Source: Ureibacillus thermophilus
GTDB lineage: Bacteria > Bacillota > Bacilli > Bacillales_A > Planococcaceae
Length of the DNA: 64,000 nucleotides
NCBI RefSeq assembly: GCF_004331915.1
Contig: NZ_CP036528.1
Location: 2,953,326 to 3,017,325 of the forward strand
Direction: 5' to 3'
The position numbers and the translations under genes are program-made. The notes under the pieces were generated by a model. That model saw only the letters and a program-made list of their open reading frames with translations, ran no database searches and was not told the origin of the DNA. Of this stretch, positions 1 through 9,447 are shown piece by piece; positions within the stretch are counted from its first letter, which is position 1, and every line of letters begins with the position of its first letter.

Positions 1-158
1 GATAGTCCCCAACGAATAGCGATTAAAATAATGGGCAGCATCACAAAACTTACAGAACCGCCTTGCGCCCAAATGGAAAATTTGATTTGGTCCAGCACGT
101 AGCCAATGGCGGCAAACAAAGCAATCTCAATCATCCATAATAATTTTTTATTTCTCAT
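1..158 (-). CDS. thiT: thiamine ECF transporter substrate-binding protein ThiT, N-terminal part
   Basis: Only the first 52 codons lie in the window; the gene continues beyond position 1. The N-terminus has a short basic stretch and then a hydrophobic helix with the motif AQGGSVSFVMLPI, which closely resembles the start of ThiT (YuaJ), the thiamine-binding membrane S component of an energy-coupling-factor importer. The ATG at 158 is preceded by AAAGGAG at good spacing. A TPP riboswitch with its own terminator lies directly upstream, which independently supports a thiamine-uptake role. The identification is firm from motif plus riboswitch context; the rest of the protein cannot be seen. Confidence 0.85.
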   Translation of the reverse strand, partial: MRNKKLLWMIEIALFAAIGYVLDQIKFSIWAQGGSVSFVMLPIILIAIRWGL

Positions 159-210
159 TCTACATTCTCCTTTCTCTTCGTTACTGGAACGCGAGAGAAG
201 GATAGAAAAG

Positions 211-238
211 AAAAAAGCGTTCGGACAGATCCGAACGC
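211..238 (-). terminator. intrinsic terminator of the TPP riboswitch
   Basis: On the minus strand, GCGTTCGGA pairs with TCCGAACGC around a 4-nt loop, followed by TTTTTT. It lies between the riboswitch aptamer and thiT, as expected for transcription attenuation when TPP is bound. Confidence 0.85.
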
Positions 239-254
239 ATTTGTTTCGGTTTCT

Positions 255-352
255 ATCCCACATCCCTACGCAAGTACTAACTTACAGGTTCAAAGGGTTA
301 GTGCAATACGGCACACTCTCAGCTGACTTCATCAGCACCCCTTGTGGTACAC
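255..352 (-). promoter_or_regulatory. TPP (THI-box) riboswitch
   Basis: Minus-strand sequence carries the THI-box landmarks in order: GGGGTGCTGATGAAGTCAG, GCTGAGAGTGTG, ACCCTTTGAACCTG and GCGTAGGGATGTGG. It is followed by a terminator and then thiT. Thiamine pyrophosphate binding should switch off thiT transcription. Confidence 0.93.
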
Positions 353-379
353 CTAAACTATTCTGTTGGGAACAATGCC

Positions 380-407
380 ATTGTATCAAATTATAAAAAT
401 ATTTCAA
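380..407 (-). promoter_or_regulatory. predicted sigma-A promoter of thiT riboswitch transcript
   Basis: Minus strand shows TTGAAA, a 16-nt spacer and TACAAT, ending about 28 nt upstream of the aptamer. It lies in the gap downstream of sbcC. Confidence 0.6.
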
Positions 408-414
408 CACTTTA

Positions 415-3400
415 TTATTTTAATAGAATGGTTGTTTTACTATAGCCTTCTTTTAATTTTTCCACGTGTAAAACAGCAGGCATTGCAGATTTTAACTCTT
501 CCACATGAGATATAACCCCGATCATTCGTCCGGATTTTTGAAGTTCGATGAGCGTGTCGATTGCTTTCATTAAAGATTCTTCATCAAGGGAGCCAAATCC
601 TTCATCGATAAACATTGTCTCAATATTGACATTTCCTTGGTAGCTTTGAATGACATCTGCCATCCCGAGCGCCAAACTTAAAGAGGCATTAAATTTCTCT
701 CCGCCAGATAATGTTTTGACATCCCTTGTTTGCCCAGTATACGTATCATATACATCCAATCCTAACCCGCTTGCTCGTCCATAAGATTCTACCCGGTCTG
801 AAACTTGCAAGTAATACTGGCCGTTTGATAAGTTTTTCAGGCGCAGATTGCTCGCTTCGGTAATAAGCTCCAAATAACCCATTTGCACGTAGCGTTCAAA
901 GGAAATTTTTTTGCTGTTTTGTCCACGGAGCAAATTGTAAAGGTCGATGATTTGATTGGATTTCTCCTCCATCCGAAATATATCGCTTGCTACTTGCTCC
1001 AACTTTTCTGCAAAGTCAATGCAATGCTTTTCACAAGCTTTGGAATGATTTAAAGCGTCCAGAGCTTTTTCATAATTGGACTGAAGCACTTTCAACTCTC
1101 TTTCTGCTTCGGTTAAGTCCACCTTTTCTTTGCCTTTCAGCTTTTCTTCCCCTTCCCTCACTTGGGTTTCCAATGAATGAAGTTGTTTTGAATAATCTTC
1201 ATATTGCTTTTGCAATGATTCTATTTTTTGCGGCGAAAGCTGGGCCTGCAAAAATTCTTCCGTTGAAGCAAATTGCGCTTCCTTAAGGGCAGATAGAAAA
1301 GCTTCTTTCACCTTTTGAACTTTTCTTTGAATATGGTCTGCTTGTTCCGTTGTTTGTTTAAATGCTTCTTCAACCGCTGCGATTTGTTTAGAAGCTTCCT
1401 GATATGCAATTTGCGCCCGCTCCCAAGATTCTTTTAACTGACCTTTTAGACGGATGGCTTCTTGCAATGCGGTTTTCAATTGAGAAAGATCATGGATTTC
1501 TTCAGGAATGGATTTTTTTTGCTGCTCAAGTATTGTTTTTTCCTTCGTATATTTTTCATGGACTTCATTATATTTTTGTGCACTTTCCTTTTGAAGCTTC
1601 TCAACCTGCTCTTTTGCTTCCTGCAGCCTTTTTAGGTGTTTTTTGCTGGAGGAGAGCTCTTCTTTTTGTCCTTCCACTACTTTTACCTTGTTTTGAATGG
1701 TTTGCAATTCATTAATGAATTTCTCTTCTTCAGCAATCGGTGCATTTAAGGTGATGAATATTTCTTCGATTTCGCTCAATTGTTGACGCTTTGATTCCAA
1801 TTGACCTTGTACAGCAAATTTATGTTTCTGCGCTTCGTCCAAAGCCGCTCTCAGTTTTTTCAATTCATCCTGTTCTATTATTTCTATCGTTTCTTTATGT
1901 TGGATGGAATGCTCCGTGCTGCCGCAAACCGGGCATGGCATTCCAGGCTTAAGGTTTGCTGCAAGAATCGCCGCTTGGTTATTCAGCCATTTTTCTTCTT
2001 CCTTCGCATAGATTTCATGAATATTTGTATAGGTTTCGTTGGCGTTTTTGTATTCATCTTCCAACTTTTGAATCTTTGACTTTGTTTCATGATATTTGGA
2101 GAAAGCATCTGCAATTTCTTTTAATCGGCGCTCCTCTTCCAACAGTTCATTATAGGTTTCTGTGGCTTCTTCAAGCTTTTCGATTTTTTTGCTTAGCTCT
2201 AAAGCAGCCGCAGTTTTCTCTGCTAATTGCCGCTCTAAAAGTTGAATGTGGGATTGCAATTGATTTTGTTCAGCCCATAATTTTTCTACCAGGACGCTTT
2301 GTTCATTCATTTGTTCATAGATTGGAACAAGGTTTTCCAATTCTTTTACCCGTTCATTGGTCCGTTCCCGTTCATTTTCTTTTTCCGCTTCCTGTTCATA
2401 GCGTTCTTTTGCTTCCACCAAAATTTGATTGGCCTCTTCTAGTTGTTTTTCCACACCCAAACGTTTTTTCTCAAGCTCCGTTTTTTCTTTCTCTAGTTCT
2501 AACAGTTGGGAATAGATTGGTGAAATTCTGCTTGCCCGATTTGCAGCATCAATCGTTTCCTTTACTTGTTCATAATGCGCGCTTTGTGATTGCAGTCGGA
2601 GCAGCTGGTCTTTCTTCATTTCAAAGATTTCAATCTCATCATTTAATTTTTTGTTTGCTACATAGACTTCATATTTTTCTTTATGCAGATTGAAAGCTTC
2701 TCGATAGCGCTGGTCATCTTCTTTAATTTTTTCCTGATAATATTGCTGCTCTTCCGCCAACCCTTCAAGTATTTGATAAATGTTTGAATTTTGGCTAAGC
2801 GCTAGAAATAAAGCCGATTCCCTTTTTGGAAGCGCCCCTTCGATTTGGCTGATATAGCTATTTTTCAATGCACTAGCTTCATTCAGCTGCTGGTCCATCG
2901 CCCTCTTTTTCTCTTCCAATTTATCCGCCATTTGAATGAAACGTTCCGTTCTAAAAATTTTTCTTAAAATCTCTTCTTTTTCATCCGACTTCGAAGTTAA
3001 TAATTTTCGAAACTCTCCTTGGGGAAGCATCACAATTTGGCAAAACTGGTCGTAAGTCAACCCTATGAGCTCTTCCAATTTTTGATTAATTTCCGATACC
3101 CGTTGCCGCTCCACCGCAGGAATTTCTTCATTGTTAGGCAAAACTTCAAATAGCTCATATTTTTCCCCTGTTGCTGTTTTTCTTCCTTTTTTCACATGAG
3201 GGAGTCTGCGCAACACCCGGTATTTCTTTCCGCGTATCTCAAAGATGAATTCAACTGCTGTATGAACATCATCATCGGCAAAATCACTTCGTAGCATCTT
3301 TGGTTCTTTCCGGTCTTGTCCGCTCGCACAACCGTATAAGGCAAAACAGATGGCATCAAAAATCGTTGTTTTTCCTGCGCCCGTCTGCCCGGAAATGACA

Positions 3401-3492
3401 AAAAGCTTCTTCTCTTCCAGCTTCGTAAAATCGATGACCTCTTCATCTTTGTAAGGCCCAAAGGCTGTCATTTTTAATAAAATCGGCTTCAT
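415..3492 (-). CDS. sbcC: DNA repair exonuclease subunit SbcC (Rad50-like ATPase)
   Basis: This 1025-residue protein has the SMC/Rad50 layout: Walker A GQTGAGKTT at residues 35-43, very long Glu/Lys-rich coiled coils, the zinc-hook CPVCG at 520-524 in the middle, and near the C-terminus an ABC signature (LSGGEKF) and Walker B FIDEGFGSLD around residue 960. Length is typical. SbcC with SbcD forms a nuclease that opens DNA hairpins and protein-blocked ends. Its ATG overlaps the sbcD stop codon by four bases (ATGA), so the pair is translationally coupled. The zinc hook dimerises the arms. Confidence 0.95.
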   Translation of the reverse strand: MKPILLKMTAFGPYKDEEVIDFTKLEEKKLFVISGQTGAGKTTIFDAICFALYGCASGQDRKEPKMLRSDFADDDVHTAVEFIFEIRGKKYRVLRRLPHVKKGRKTATGEKYELFEVLPNNEEIPAVERQRVSEINQKLEELIGLTYDQFCQIVMLPQGEFRKLLTSKSDEKEEILRKIFRTERFIQMADKLEEKKRAMDQQLNEASALKNSYISQIEGALPKRESALFLALSQNSNIYQILEGLAEEQQYYQEKIKEDDQRYREAFNLHKEKYEVYVANKKLNDEIEIFEMKKDQLLRLQSQSAHYEQVKETIDAANRASRISPIYSQLLELEKEKTELEKKRLGVEKQLEEANQILVEAKERYEQEAEKENERERTNERVKELENLVPIYEQMNEQSVLVEKLWAEQNQLQSHIQLLERQLAEKTAAALELSKKIEKLEEATETYNELLEEERRLKEIADAFSKYHETKSKIQKLEDEYKNANETYTNIHEIYAKEEEKWLNNQAAILAANLKPGMPCPVCGSTEHSIQHKETIEIIEQDELKKLRAALDEAQKHKFAVQGQLESKRQQLSEIEEIFITLNAPIAEEEKFINELQTIQNKVKVVEGQKEELSSSKKHLKRLQEAKEQVEKLQKESAQKYNEVHEKYTKEKTILEQQKKSIPEEIHDLSQLKTALQEAIRLKGQLKESWERAQIAYQEASKQIAAVEEAFKQTTEQADHIQRKVQKVKEAFLSALKEAQFASTEEFLQAQLSPQKIESLQKQYEDYSKQLHSLETQVREGEEKLKGKEKVDLTEAERELKVLQSNYEKALDALNHSKACEKHCIDFAEKLEQVASDIFRMEEKSNQIIDLYNLLRGQNSKKISFERYVQMGYLELITEASNLRLKNLSNGQYYLQVSDRVESYGRASGLGLDVYDTYTGQTRDVKTLSGGEKFNASLSLALGMADVIQSYQGNVNIETMFIDEGFGSLDEESLMKAIDTLIELQKSGRMIGVISHVEELKSAMPAVLHVEKLKEGYSKTTILLK

Positions 3493-4670
3493 TTCACCAC
3501 CACCGCCTCTTTTGTTTCTCTTTCTTCACTCAGCAATTCTTCCAACACTTCTGTAAATAATTGAAGGGCTTCTTCTGTCGGTTCTGTACCGACAATTTCT
3601 TGATGGAAAGCTTTAAATAAAGTGAGTTCATCCAACTGCTCCCGCCGAATGTTGATACGTTCTTCTCCGCTTTCCGTTTTGTGGATGGTTTTTCGCTCTA
3701 CATGCATGGCATTTGGGTATACAGTGCGGATTTGCTCCATCGCTCCTACAACAGGCGTTAAATCCGTCAGCCTAACAAAAACGTAATCTTCGCAGTAGTC
3801 GTGTTTTAAAATTTCCTGGATGGAACCTTCAATGATTCGCAAATCCCTTCTTGGTGTGAAATTGCGCTTTTCAACGGAAACTTGTCCTTTTTCATCTAAA
3901 TAGACAATGAGAAATCCTTTTTGATGATTTGCTTCAGATGCAGAATATTTTAGCGGAGAGCCGGCATATCGAATGGTTTCATTCAACACATAATGCGCTT
4001 TATGAAGATGCCCTAGTGCTGTGTAGTGAAAGGATTGAAAATAATGGGCATTGACACATTCTGAACCGCCAATGGCAAGTGGACGCTCAGAGTCGCTAGT
4101 ATTTTCCCTTTGTTCTCCTGAAGGTGTAACAAAGGCATGCCCCACCAATACATGCCGCTTTGTTCGATCCATTTTTTCTTCAATTTTTTCAATGATGGCT
4201 TTCATCGCGTCATCATATGTATGAATGGATTCGCATTGGAACACATTTCGCACCGTAGAGGGCTCTGCAAAAGGAATGAGGTGAAAATGCACTTCTCCAA
4301 ATTCATCTTGCAAAATGATTGGTTCTAATTGGTAATCTACTTCTCCCACAATGTATAATCCGCTTTCCTTCATCAATCGGCTGCCAAATTCAAGGCGGGT
4401 TGGGCTGTCATGGTTTCCTGCAATGCTTAGTACAGGAACTTTCCGTTTTAACACAATTTCCTCCAACACCTCATTCAGCAAATCCACTGCTTCCACCGGT
4501 GGAAGGGCGCGGTCGTATAAATCTCCTGCAATGATGACAACATCCGGCTTTTCTTCATCGATTGCCTGTATAAATTGGTTCAGCACATACCGCTGATCAT
4601 CAGTCATGTAAACTCCTTGGACAAGCTTCCCTAAATGCCAATCTGCCGTATGAAAAATTTTCATCTTCAA
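3489..4670 (-). CDS. sbcD: exonuclease subunit SbcD (Mre11-like phosphoesterase)
   Basis: A 393-residue calcineurin-like metallophosphoesterase. The metal-binding motifs appear in order: FHTADWHLG near the N-terminus, GDLYDR, GNHDS, GHAF and LGHLHK. It is the nuclease partner of SbcC, acting on hairpins and double-strand ends. The start may be ATG 4670 or the ATG two codons later; AGGGGAGG lies just upstream. It is the first gene of a two-gene sbcDC operon with no recognisable terminator before sbcC. Confidence 0.95.
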   Translation of the reverse strand: MKMKIFHTADWHLGKLVQGVYMTDDQRYVLNQFIQAIDEEKPDVVIIAGDLYDRALPPVEAVDLLNEVLEEIVLKRKVPVLSIAGNHDSPTRLEFGSRLMKESGLYIVGEVDYQLEPIILQDEFGEVHFHLIPFAEPSTVRNVFQCESIHTYDDAMKAIIEKIEEKMDRTKRHVLVGHAFVTPSGEQRENTSDSERPLAIGGSECVNAHYFQSFHYTALGHLHKAHYVLNETIRYAGSPLKYSASEANHQKGFLIVYLDEKGQVSVEKRNFTPRRDLRIIEGSIQEILKHDYCEDYVFVRLTDLTPVVGAMEQIRTVYPNAMHVERKTIHKTESGEERINIRREQLDELTLFKAFHQEIVGTEPTEEALQLFTEVLEELLSEERETKEAVVVK

Positions 4671-4791
4671 TCGACCTCCCCTTTTTGCTTTGTTTCTATT
4701 GTAGCATGGGATAAATAAAGGTGGCTATATTTTTACGAATATATGTTCTGTATTTTTTGGACATTTATTTTTAGAAATCCTTGCGCTTTCA

Positions 4792-4833
4792 TAAAAAAAC
4801 CACATCCTCCCCCGAATTAAGGAAGAATGTGGG
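4792..4833 (-). terminator. intrinsic terminator after the M29 aminopeptidase
   Basis: Minus strand CCACATTCTTCC pairs imperfectly with GGAGGATGTGG, followed by TTTTTTTAT. It ends the helicase-aminopeptidase transcript. Confidence 0.8.
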
Positions 4834-4845
4834 TACATTACCTTA

Positions 4846-6075
4846 TTAAAAAGCCCAATTTCCGTTTCTAAAAATCGGCTCTCTTGTACCATCCGGCAAA
4901 ATTCCATCAATATCCATCTCGCTGCTGCCAATCATAAAATCCTCATGGGTGATTGAAACATTGATTCCTAAAGACTCTAGCTGCCCTTCCTCTAAATCGC
5001 GGCCGCCTTCAAAGCATGTTGGATAGGCTTCTCCAATCGCTAAATGATTGGATGCATTTTCATCAAAGAGCGTATTGTAATACAAAATATTAGATAACGA
5101 AATTGGTGATTCATGAGGTACTAACGCCACTTCTCCTAAGTAGGCAGACCCTTGATCTGTTTTGATTAATTCCTGCAATAATTCATTGCCGACTTTTGCG
5201 TGGGCTTCAACAATTTTTCCTTTTTCAAATGTGAGCGTAAATTCATCGATAATGTTTCCTTGATAAACAAGAGGCTTCGTATTGCTCACATAGCCGTTTA
5301 CACCGAATTTGGAAGGAAGGGTATAAACTTCTTCTGTCGGCATGTTGGCAATGAATGTTACTCCTTCTGGTGTTTTGCTTGAGCCAGTGCACCAAATATG
5401 CTTATCAGGTAACTCAATTGTTAAATCCGTACCTGGGGCTTTGTAATGCAATTTGGCATATTTTTTGCTGTTTAATTGTGTTGCACGCTTTTCTAAATTT
5501 TCGAGATGTTTTCTCCAATTTTCAACCGCATCCCCTTCTCCAATGCGGACAGCTTTAAAAATTGCTTCCCAAAGAGCCGGCACTTGCTTTTCTTCCGGCA
5601 AGTCTGGAAAAACTTTTTTCGCCCATTTTTTTGAAGGCACTGCAATAATAGACCAGGCAATTTCATCATTCATAATAGCTTTCCGATAGTTCACAAGCGC
5701 CTCTCCACTGGCCTTTTGCTGAGCTGATATGCGGCTTACAGGAATGCCGCTCAATAAATCCGGATCTTCTGAATCAATCCAAAGAAGAGCGCCTTTCCGT
5801 TCAATGCATTCATCTCTTTGCGCTACAATCCATTTTGGAAACTTGCTGAATTCTTCTTCCGCTCCGTGTTCATAAAAGGCGCGGGTAATCTCTTCATCAG
5901 TAAAGTTGACATGGACCCTTCCGGCACCAGCTTCGTAAGCTTTTTTCACAACCAATCTTGTAAAATCCAACGTGTCTATAGTTGTGTTGATTAATAAATA
6001 TTGACCTTTTTGAATGTTCACACCGACTTTTACAGCCAGCTCCGCGTATTGTTCCAATTTTTCTTCAAACGTCAC
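4846..6075 (-). CDS. M29-family metallo-aminopeptidase (AmpS/AmpT-like)
   Basis: A 409-residue member of the thermophilic aminopeptidase (M29) family, which cleaves N-terminal amino acids in the cytoplasm with two metal ions. Conserved blocks include PGTDLTIELP, GEVALVPHESPIS, NILYYNTLFDENASNHLAIG and the C-terminal SSEMDIDGI, which hold the Glu, His and Asp ligands of the family. It starts 11 bp after the helicase stop and is probably cotranscribed with it. A paralogue of 413 residues lies at 36300-37541. Confidence 0.92.
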   Translation of the reverse strand: MTFEEKLEQYAELAVKVGVNIQKGQYLLINTTIDTLDFTRLVVKKAYEAGAGRVHVNFTDEEITRAFYEHGAEEEFSKFPKWIVAQRDECIERKGALLWIDSEDPDLLSGIPVSRISAQQKASGEALVNYRKAIMNDEIAWSIIAVPSKKWAKKVFPDLPEEKQVPALWEAIFKAVRIGEGDAVENWRKHLENLEKRATQLNSKKYAKLHYKAPGTDLTIELPDKHIWCTGSSKTPEGVTFIANMPTEEVYTLPSKFGVNGYVSNTKPLVYQGNIIDEFTLTFEKGKIVEAHAKVGNELLQELIKTDQGSAYLGEVALVPHESPISLSNILYYNTLFDENASNHLAIGEAYPTCFEGGRDLEEGQLESLGINVSITHEDFMIGSSEMDIDGILPDGTREPIFRNGNWAF

Positions 6076-6085
6076 GTCTATTCCC

Positions 6086-7225
6086 TCACTTTTTTGAAAC
6101 GGTTTTGGAGTTCCCTTCCATCAATTGTCCCTTGTAAATCACCTTTTGCACAGGTTTTTGCCCTACTTGTCTCAACAATTTCTTATAATTTTTCTCATCT
6201 TTGTATGAAAGAAGTGTCAACACTTCCCCGTCAGCACCTGCTCTTCCGGTGCGCCCTGAACGATGCAAATATTGCTCCACTGTATGCGGCAAATCCACAT
6301 GAATCACATGAGTCAGTCCTTCAATATCCAATCCCCGGGCAGCTAAATCAGTGGCAAGCAAGATGCGCGCTTCTCCCTTTCGAAAATCCTCCAACGATTT
6401 TTTCCGCTGTTCCTTCGTCATATCCGCATGCAAAGATACTACTTTTGCATCTTTATATTTTAATTTCATTTCTTTCAATAACAGCTGATCTAAATGATTG
6501 ACAAAAGCAAGGCCTCGAACGCCTTCTATATTAGCGAGCCTTCTTAACGCATCCGTTTTATCCCGCTCTTCTACTTTCACAAAAGAATGGACAACTTTCC
6601 CGACTTTGACCATATCTTCCGGCTTAATTTGAATATTCAAAGGTTCCTTCATCATTCGGCTTGCCACCAACCGAATTTCATCGGTAATCGTTGCGGATAC
6701 TAATACCACTTGCCGATTAGGGGACGCCCCTTCAATAAAGGATTTCACGATGACCCGATACTCTCTGCTCAACAATTGATCACATTCGTCTAATACAACG
6801 ATTTCAATTTCTCTCAATTTTAATTTATTAGTTCTGACTAACTCATTGATTCGGCCAGGGGTCCCTACTACAATAGTAGGCTTTTTCTTCAATTTTTCTA
6901 TTTGGCGTGCTATGTTTGCTCCTCCAATAAGCTGTTGAACGGTGATATTTGTTCCTTCACTCCACTCACGAATCACTTCTACAATTTGCATTGCAAGTTC
7001 TTGAGAAGGTGCAACAATCAATCCTTGAGTGCTTTTTTTTGAACCGTCCAATTTATGAAGCATTGGTAGCACATAAGCCAGCGTTTTCCCAGAACCTGTT
7101 GGGGATTCCGCCACGATATCTTTTCCTTCAAGCATCGCTGGAATCATTTCATCTTGAACTTTCATCGGTTTTTCAAATTTCCATTTTCTCTGTAATGTTT
7201 CGTTTAATAATTTTATGACTGACAT
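6086..7225 (-). CDS. yfmL: DEAD-box-type RNA helicase (YfmL-like, DECD variant)
   Basis: A 379-residue minimal helicase core without a long C-terminal extension. It has the Q-motif region (KPMKVQDEMIPA), Walker A SPTGSGKT, GTPGR, motif II as DECD instead of DEAD, SAT, and motif VI HRSGRTGRAG. Size and sequence style match YfmL of Bacillus subtilis, a helicase linked to 50S ribosome maturation. AAGGTGGGG precedes the ATG. The DECD change conserves the Asp-Glu pair needed for ATP hydrolysis. The specific YfmL orthology is from memory of the family, not a search. Confidence 0.85.
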   Translation of the reverse strand: MSVIKLLNETLQRKWKFEKPMKVQDEMIPAMLEGKDIVAESPTGSGKTLAYVLPMLHKLDGSKKSTQGLIVAPSQELAMQIVEVIREWSEGTNITVQQLIGGANIARQIEKLKKKPTIVVGTPGRINELVRTNKLKLREIEIVVLDECDQLLSREYRVIVKSFIEGASPNRQVVLVSATITDEIRLVASRMMKEPLNIQIKPEDMVKVGKVVHSFVKVEERDKTDALRRLANIEGVRGLAFVNHLDQLLLKEMKLKYKDAKVVSLHADMTKEQRKKSLEDFRKGEARILLATDLAARGLDIEGLTHVIHVDLPHTVEQYLHRSGRTGRAGADGEVLTLLSYKDEKNYKKLLRQVGQKPVQKVIYKGQLMEGNSKTVSKK

Positions 7226-7307
7226 GGTTTCCCCACCTTCCCATCTTTAGTTTACCACATATTAACAAGACTCCATTGCACCTTTCTTATAAGTGGGATG
7301 AAATGAT

Positions 7308-7362
7308 GAAAAAAGAATTCGCTATTTGTGCTAGAATTCTTTAGCACAATCCGAATTCTTTT
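7308..7362 (-). terminator. terminator after the racemase gene
   Basis: Minus-strand stem AGAATTCGGATTGTGCTA pairs with TAGCACAAATAGCGAATTCT (a few unpaired bases), ending in TTTTTT. It lies 9 bp beyond the racemase stop. Confidence 0.75.
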
Positions 7363-7371
7363 CAATTCATT

Positions 7372-8070
7372 TTATTTTTTTACTTCATATCCGCAGCGGA
7401 TGATGGCCGTCTCTGCCAACACTAGCAACGAATCAATATAGCGTTCTCCCAATTGTAAATTTTTATTTACTACAGAAAGTTCGGTGCATCCTAAAATAAT
7501 GCGGTCGCAATCGAGGTCGAAAACCGCTGCTTCAATGTCGCTCCATTTTTCCCTCGTTACTTCTTTCCCGGATTTTACATGATCATAAATGATCGACATC
7601 ACCAATTTTTGCGTATGTTCATCCGGAATGACCGGCTCAATCCCTTCTTCCATCAGCGCCTTTTGATACACTTTCGAATAGATGGTGCCATCTGTAGCTA
7701 AAATCGCTGCTTTTTTTGCTTCTAGACTTTTCGCCCGTTTCGCTGTCTCACGAATCATGTGAATCACAGGTATAGGCGAGCCCTGTTGGATTTCTTCGTA
7801 AAAAGAGTGGGCCGTATTGCATGGGATGCATACTAAATCGGCGCCATAGGAAGCGAGTTTTCGCGCATCTTCAATAATGACAGGCACCGGATTTTGATTG
7901 GATTTCCCTAAAATGAAAGCGGTGCGGTCGGGAATTCTTGTATCATTGTCAATAATGGTATGAAGATGTTCTTGATCGTTTTTTGCATTTGTCAGGCGAA
8001 CAATGGCTTCCCCTAGAAACATTGTTGCCAAGGGACCGACTCCGCCTATAATACCTAACGTTTTTTTCAT
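7372..8070 (-). CDS. aspartate racemase family protein
   Basis: A 232-residue Asp/Glu racemase-fold protein with an N-terminal IIGGVGPLAT and both catalytic cysteines in canonical context: PCNTAH near residue 83 and LGCTELS near residue 195. It converts L-Asp to D-Asp without PLP. Its ATG overlaps the stop of the upstream ATP-grasp ligase (TAATG), so the two are translationally coupled. With that partner, the expected job is supplying D-aspartate for the peptidoglycan cross-bridge. The substrate is inferred from family and context. Confidence 0.9.
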   Translation of the reverse strand: MKKTLGIIGGVGPLATMFLGEAIVRLTNAKNDQEHLHTIIDNDTRIPDRTAFILGKSNQNPVPVIIEDARKLASYGADLVCIPCNTAHSFYEEIQQGSPIPVIHMIRETAKRAKSLEAKKAAILATDGTIYSKVYQKALMEEGIEPVIPDEHTQKLVMSIIYDHVKSGKEVTREKWSDIEAAVFDLDCDRIILGCTELSVVNKNLQLGERYIDSLLVLAETAIIRCGYEVKK

Positions 8071-9290
8071 TATTCCGCCAAACCTTTTTTATTAAAGTAT
8101 TTTTTATATTTTCGATAGTAATTTAATTTATTTAACGTGAGCTTAATCCACCGTTTTGGATTCATATCGTATGGATAATAGAGGGAGTTTGTATATCTTC
8201 CTTCACGGATTAATTTTTTTGCTTCGATTTTCAATTTTTCATTGGTAGCATATTTGAACAAAACCCCTTTTGGGATGACAAGCCATAGATGTTTGTTGTT
8301 CGCATAAGTTAATTCTTGTTTAATATTAAACACATAGTCATCTGCCACATATTTCATTAAATTGTAGCCTGCCGCTGTCACAAAATAGCTGGAACGGCCG
8401 TTTCGCAAGTTAATCTCAAACAAATTGTATTGCCCAGTTCTTGGATCTTTTTTCATATCGAAATTCGCAAAACCGGTAAATCCAATGTCTTCAAGGAAAT
8501 AACGTACCTGGTCCATCAATTCTTTATCATAAGTTGTAATTATTGCCGCATAGCTTCCTATTCCTTCAGGAGAATGCTCCTCTAAAATCGGATTGCCCAA
8601 ACACATTAGTTTCACTTTGCCGTCTTTTCCAACATAAGCGTTTAACACGCGCATATAGGAATCGTCTCCTGGAATAAATTCCTGGATGATTAAATTATCT
8701 TTATAAGTGGAGCTGTAAATGGCGTCTAATATTGCATTTTTCTCTTTTTCATCATGGGCGACAAACACTTTTTTCTTTCCAGGGAACTTGCATGCCCAAT
8801 AAGCGACGGAATTGGAAGCTTTAATGATGATGGGATAATCGAACGGAATTTCAAAGTCTTTATAATTTTCATAGCTGATAATCGTTGTTTTCGGATATTT
8901 AAAGCCGTATTTTTCGCACATACTATAGAAATTTTCTTTTAATAAAATTTGATCCATCAACGATTCATCAATATAAGGCACGATAAAATGTTTCTGCAAT
9001 TCAGGTTTATTTTTAATGATTAATTTTGCATAATCATCTCCGCAAGCTAGGAGCAGAAGTTTCGTATCCTTATATTTTTCTGCAATTTTTTCTAATGCTG
9101 GCAAAAATACTTCTTGTTTATTGAATTGATCTACTTGTTCAAAGATGATGATTTTGCTGTCTTGCGTCGCTGTTAAGTGGGAGCGGCCCACCACTAGGGA
9201 CTTTATTCCATAAGCTTCATGGAAGGCACGAGCCATTCCATAGGCATTCATGTCTGAACCGCATAAAACTGGCAAGAATGGTTGAGTCAT
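8070..9290 (-). CDS. ATP-grasp D-aspartate ligase (peptidoglycan cross-bridge), Asl-like
   Basis: An ATP-grasp protein of 406 residues from the ATG at 9290. A longer in-frame start at 9329 exists but lacks a good ribosome site. The nucleotide and metal site is visible as YPIIIKASNS, NLIIQEFIPG and FEINLRNGRSS. The family includes the enterococcal D-aspartate ligase that adds D-Asp to the lysine of the peptidoglycan stem peptide. Coupling to an aspartate racemase gene strongly suggests the same function here and fits an A4-alpha L-Lys-D-Asp wall. The C-terminus is very basic and tyrosine-rich, as for a protein working near membrane-bound precursors. Other amino-acid ligases of the fold cannot be excluded. 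Confidence 0.78.
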   Translation of the reverse strand: MTQPFLPVLCGSDMNAYGMARAFHEAYGIKSLVVGRSHLTATQDSKIIIFEQVDQFNKQEVFLPALEKIAEKYKDTKLLLLACGDDYAKLIIKNKPELQKHFIVPYIDESLMDQILLKENFYSMCEKYGFKYPKTTIISYENYKDFEIPFDYPIIIKASNSVAYWACKFPGKKKVFVAHDEKEKNAILDAIYSSTYKDNLIIQEFIPGDDSYMRVLNAYVGKDGKVKLMCLGNPILEEHSPEGIGSYAAIITTYDKELMDQVRYFLEDIGFTGFANFDMKKDPRTGQYNLFEINLRNGRSSYFVTAAGYNLMKYVADDYVFNIKQELTYANNKHLWLVIPKGVLFKYATNEKLKIEAKKLIREGRYTNSLYYPYDMNPKRWIKLTLNKLNYYRKYKKYFNKKGLAE

Positions 9291-9447
9291 TGTTTCTTCA
9301 TCTCTCTTCATTACTTTATTTGCATACATTTTTCTTGACTAAATTGAAAGTAGCATGAAATGGTATCAAAATCAATTATTTGTACAAAGGAATTATTGAA
9401 CTGTAATCATTAGAAAAGTTAAAAACATTCTGCCTTTTTGAAATAAA

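Noticed and set aside
106..396. Plus-strand 96-residue frame at the window start
   Set aside because: It is antisense to thiT, the terminator and the TPP riboswitch.
1956..2693. 245-residue plus-strand frame inside sbcC
   Set aside because: It is antisense to coiled-coil coding sequence and has no recognisable domain.
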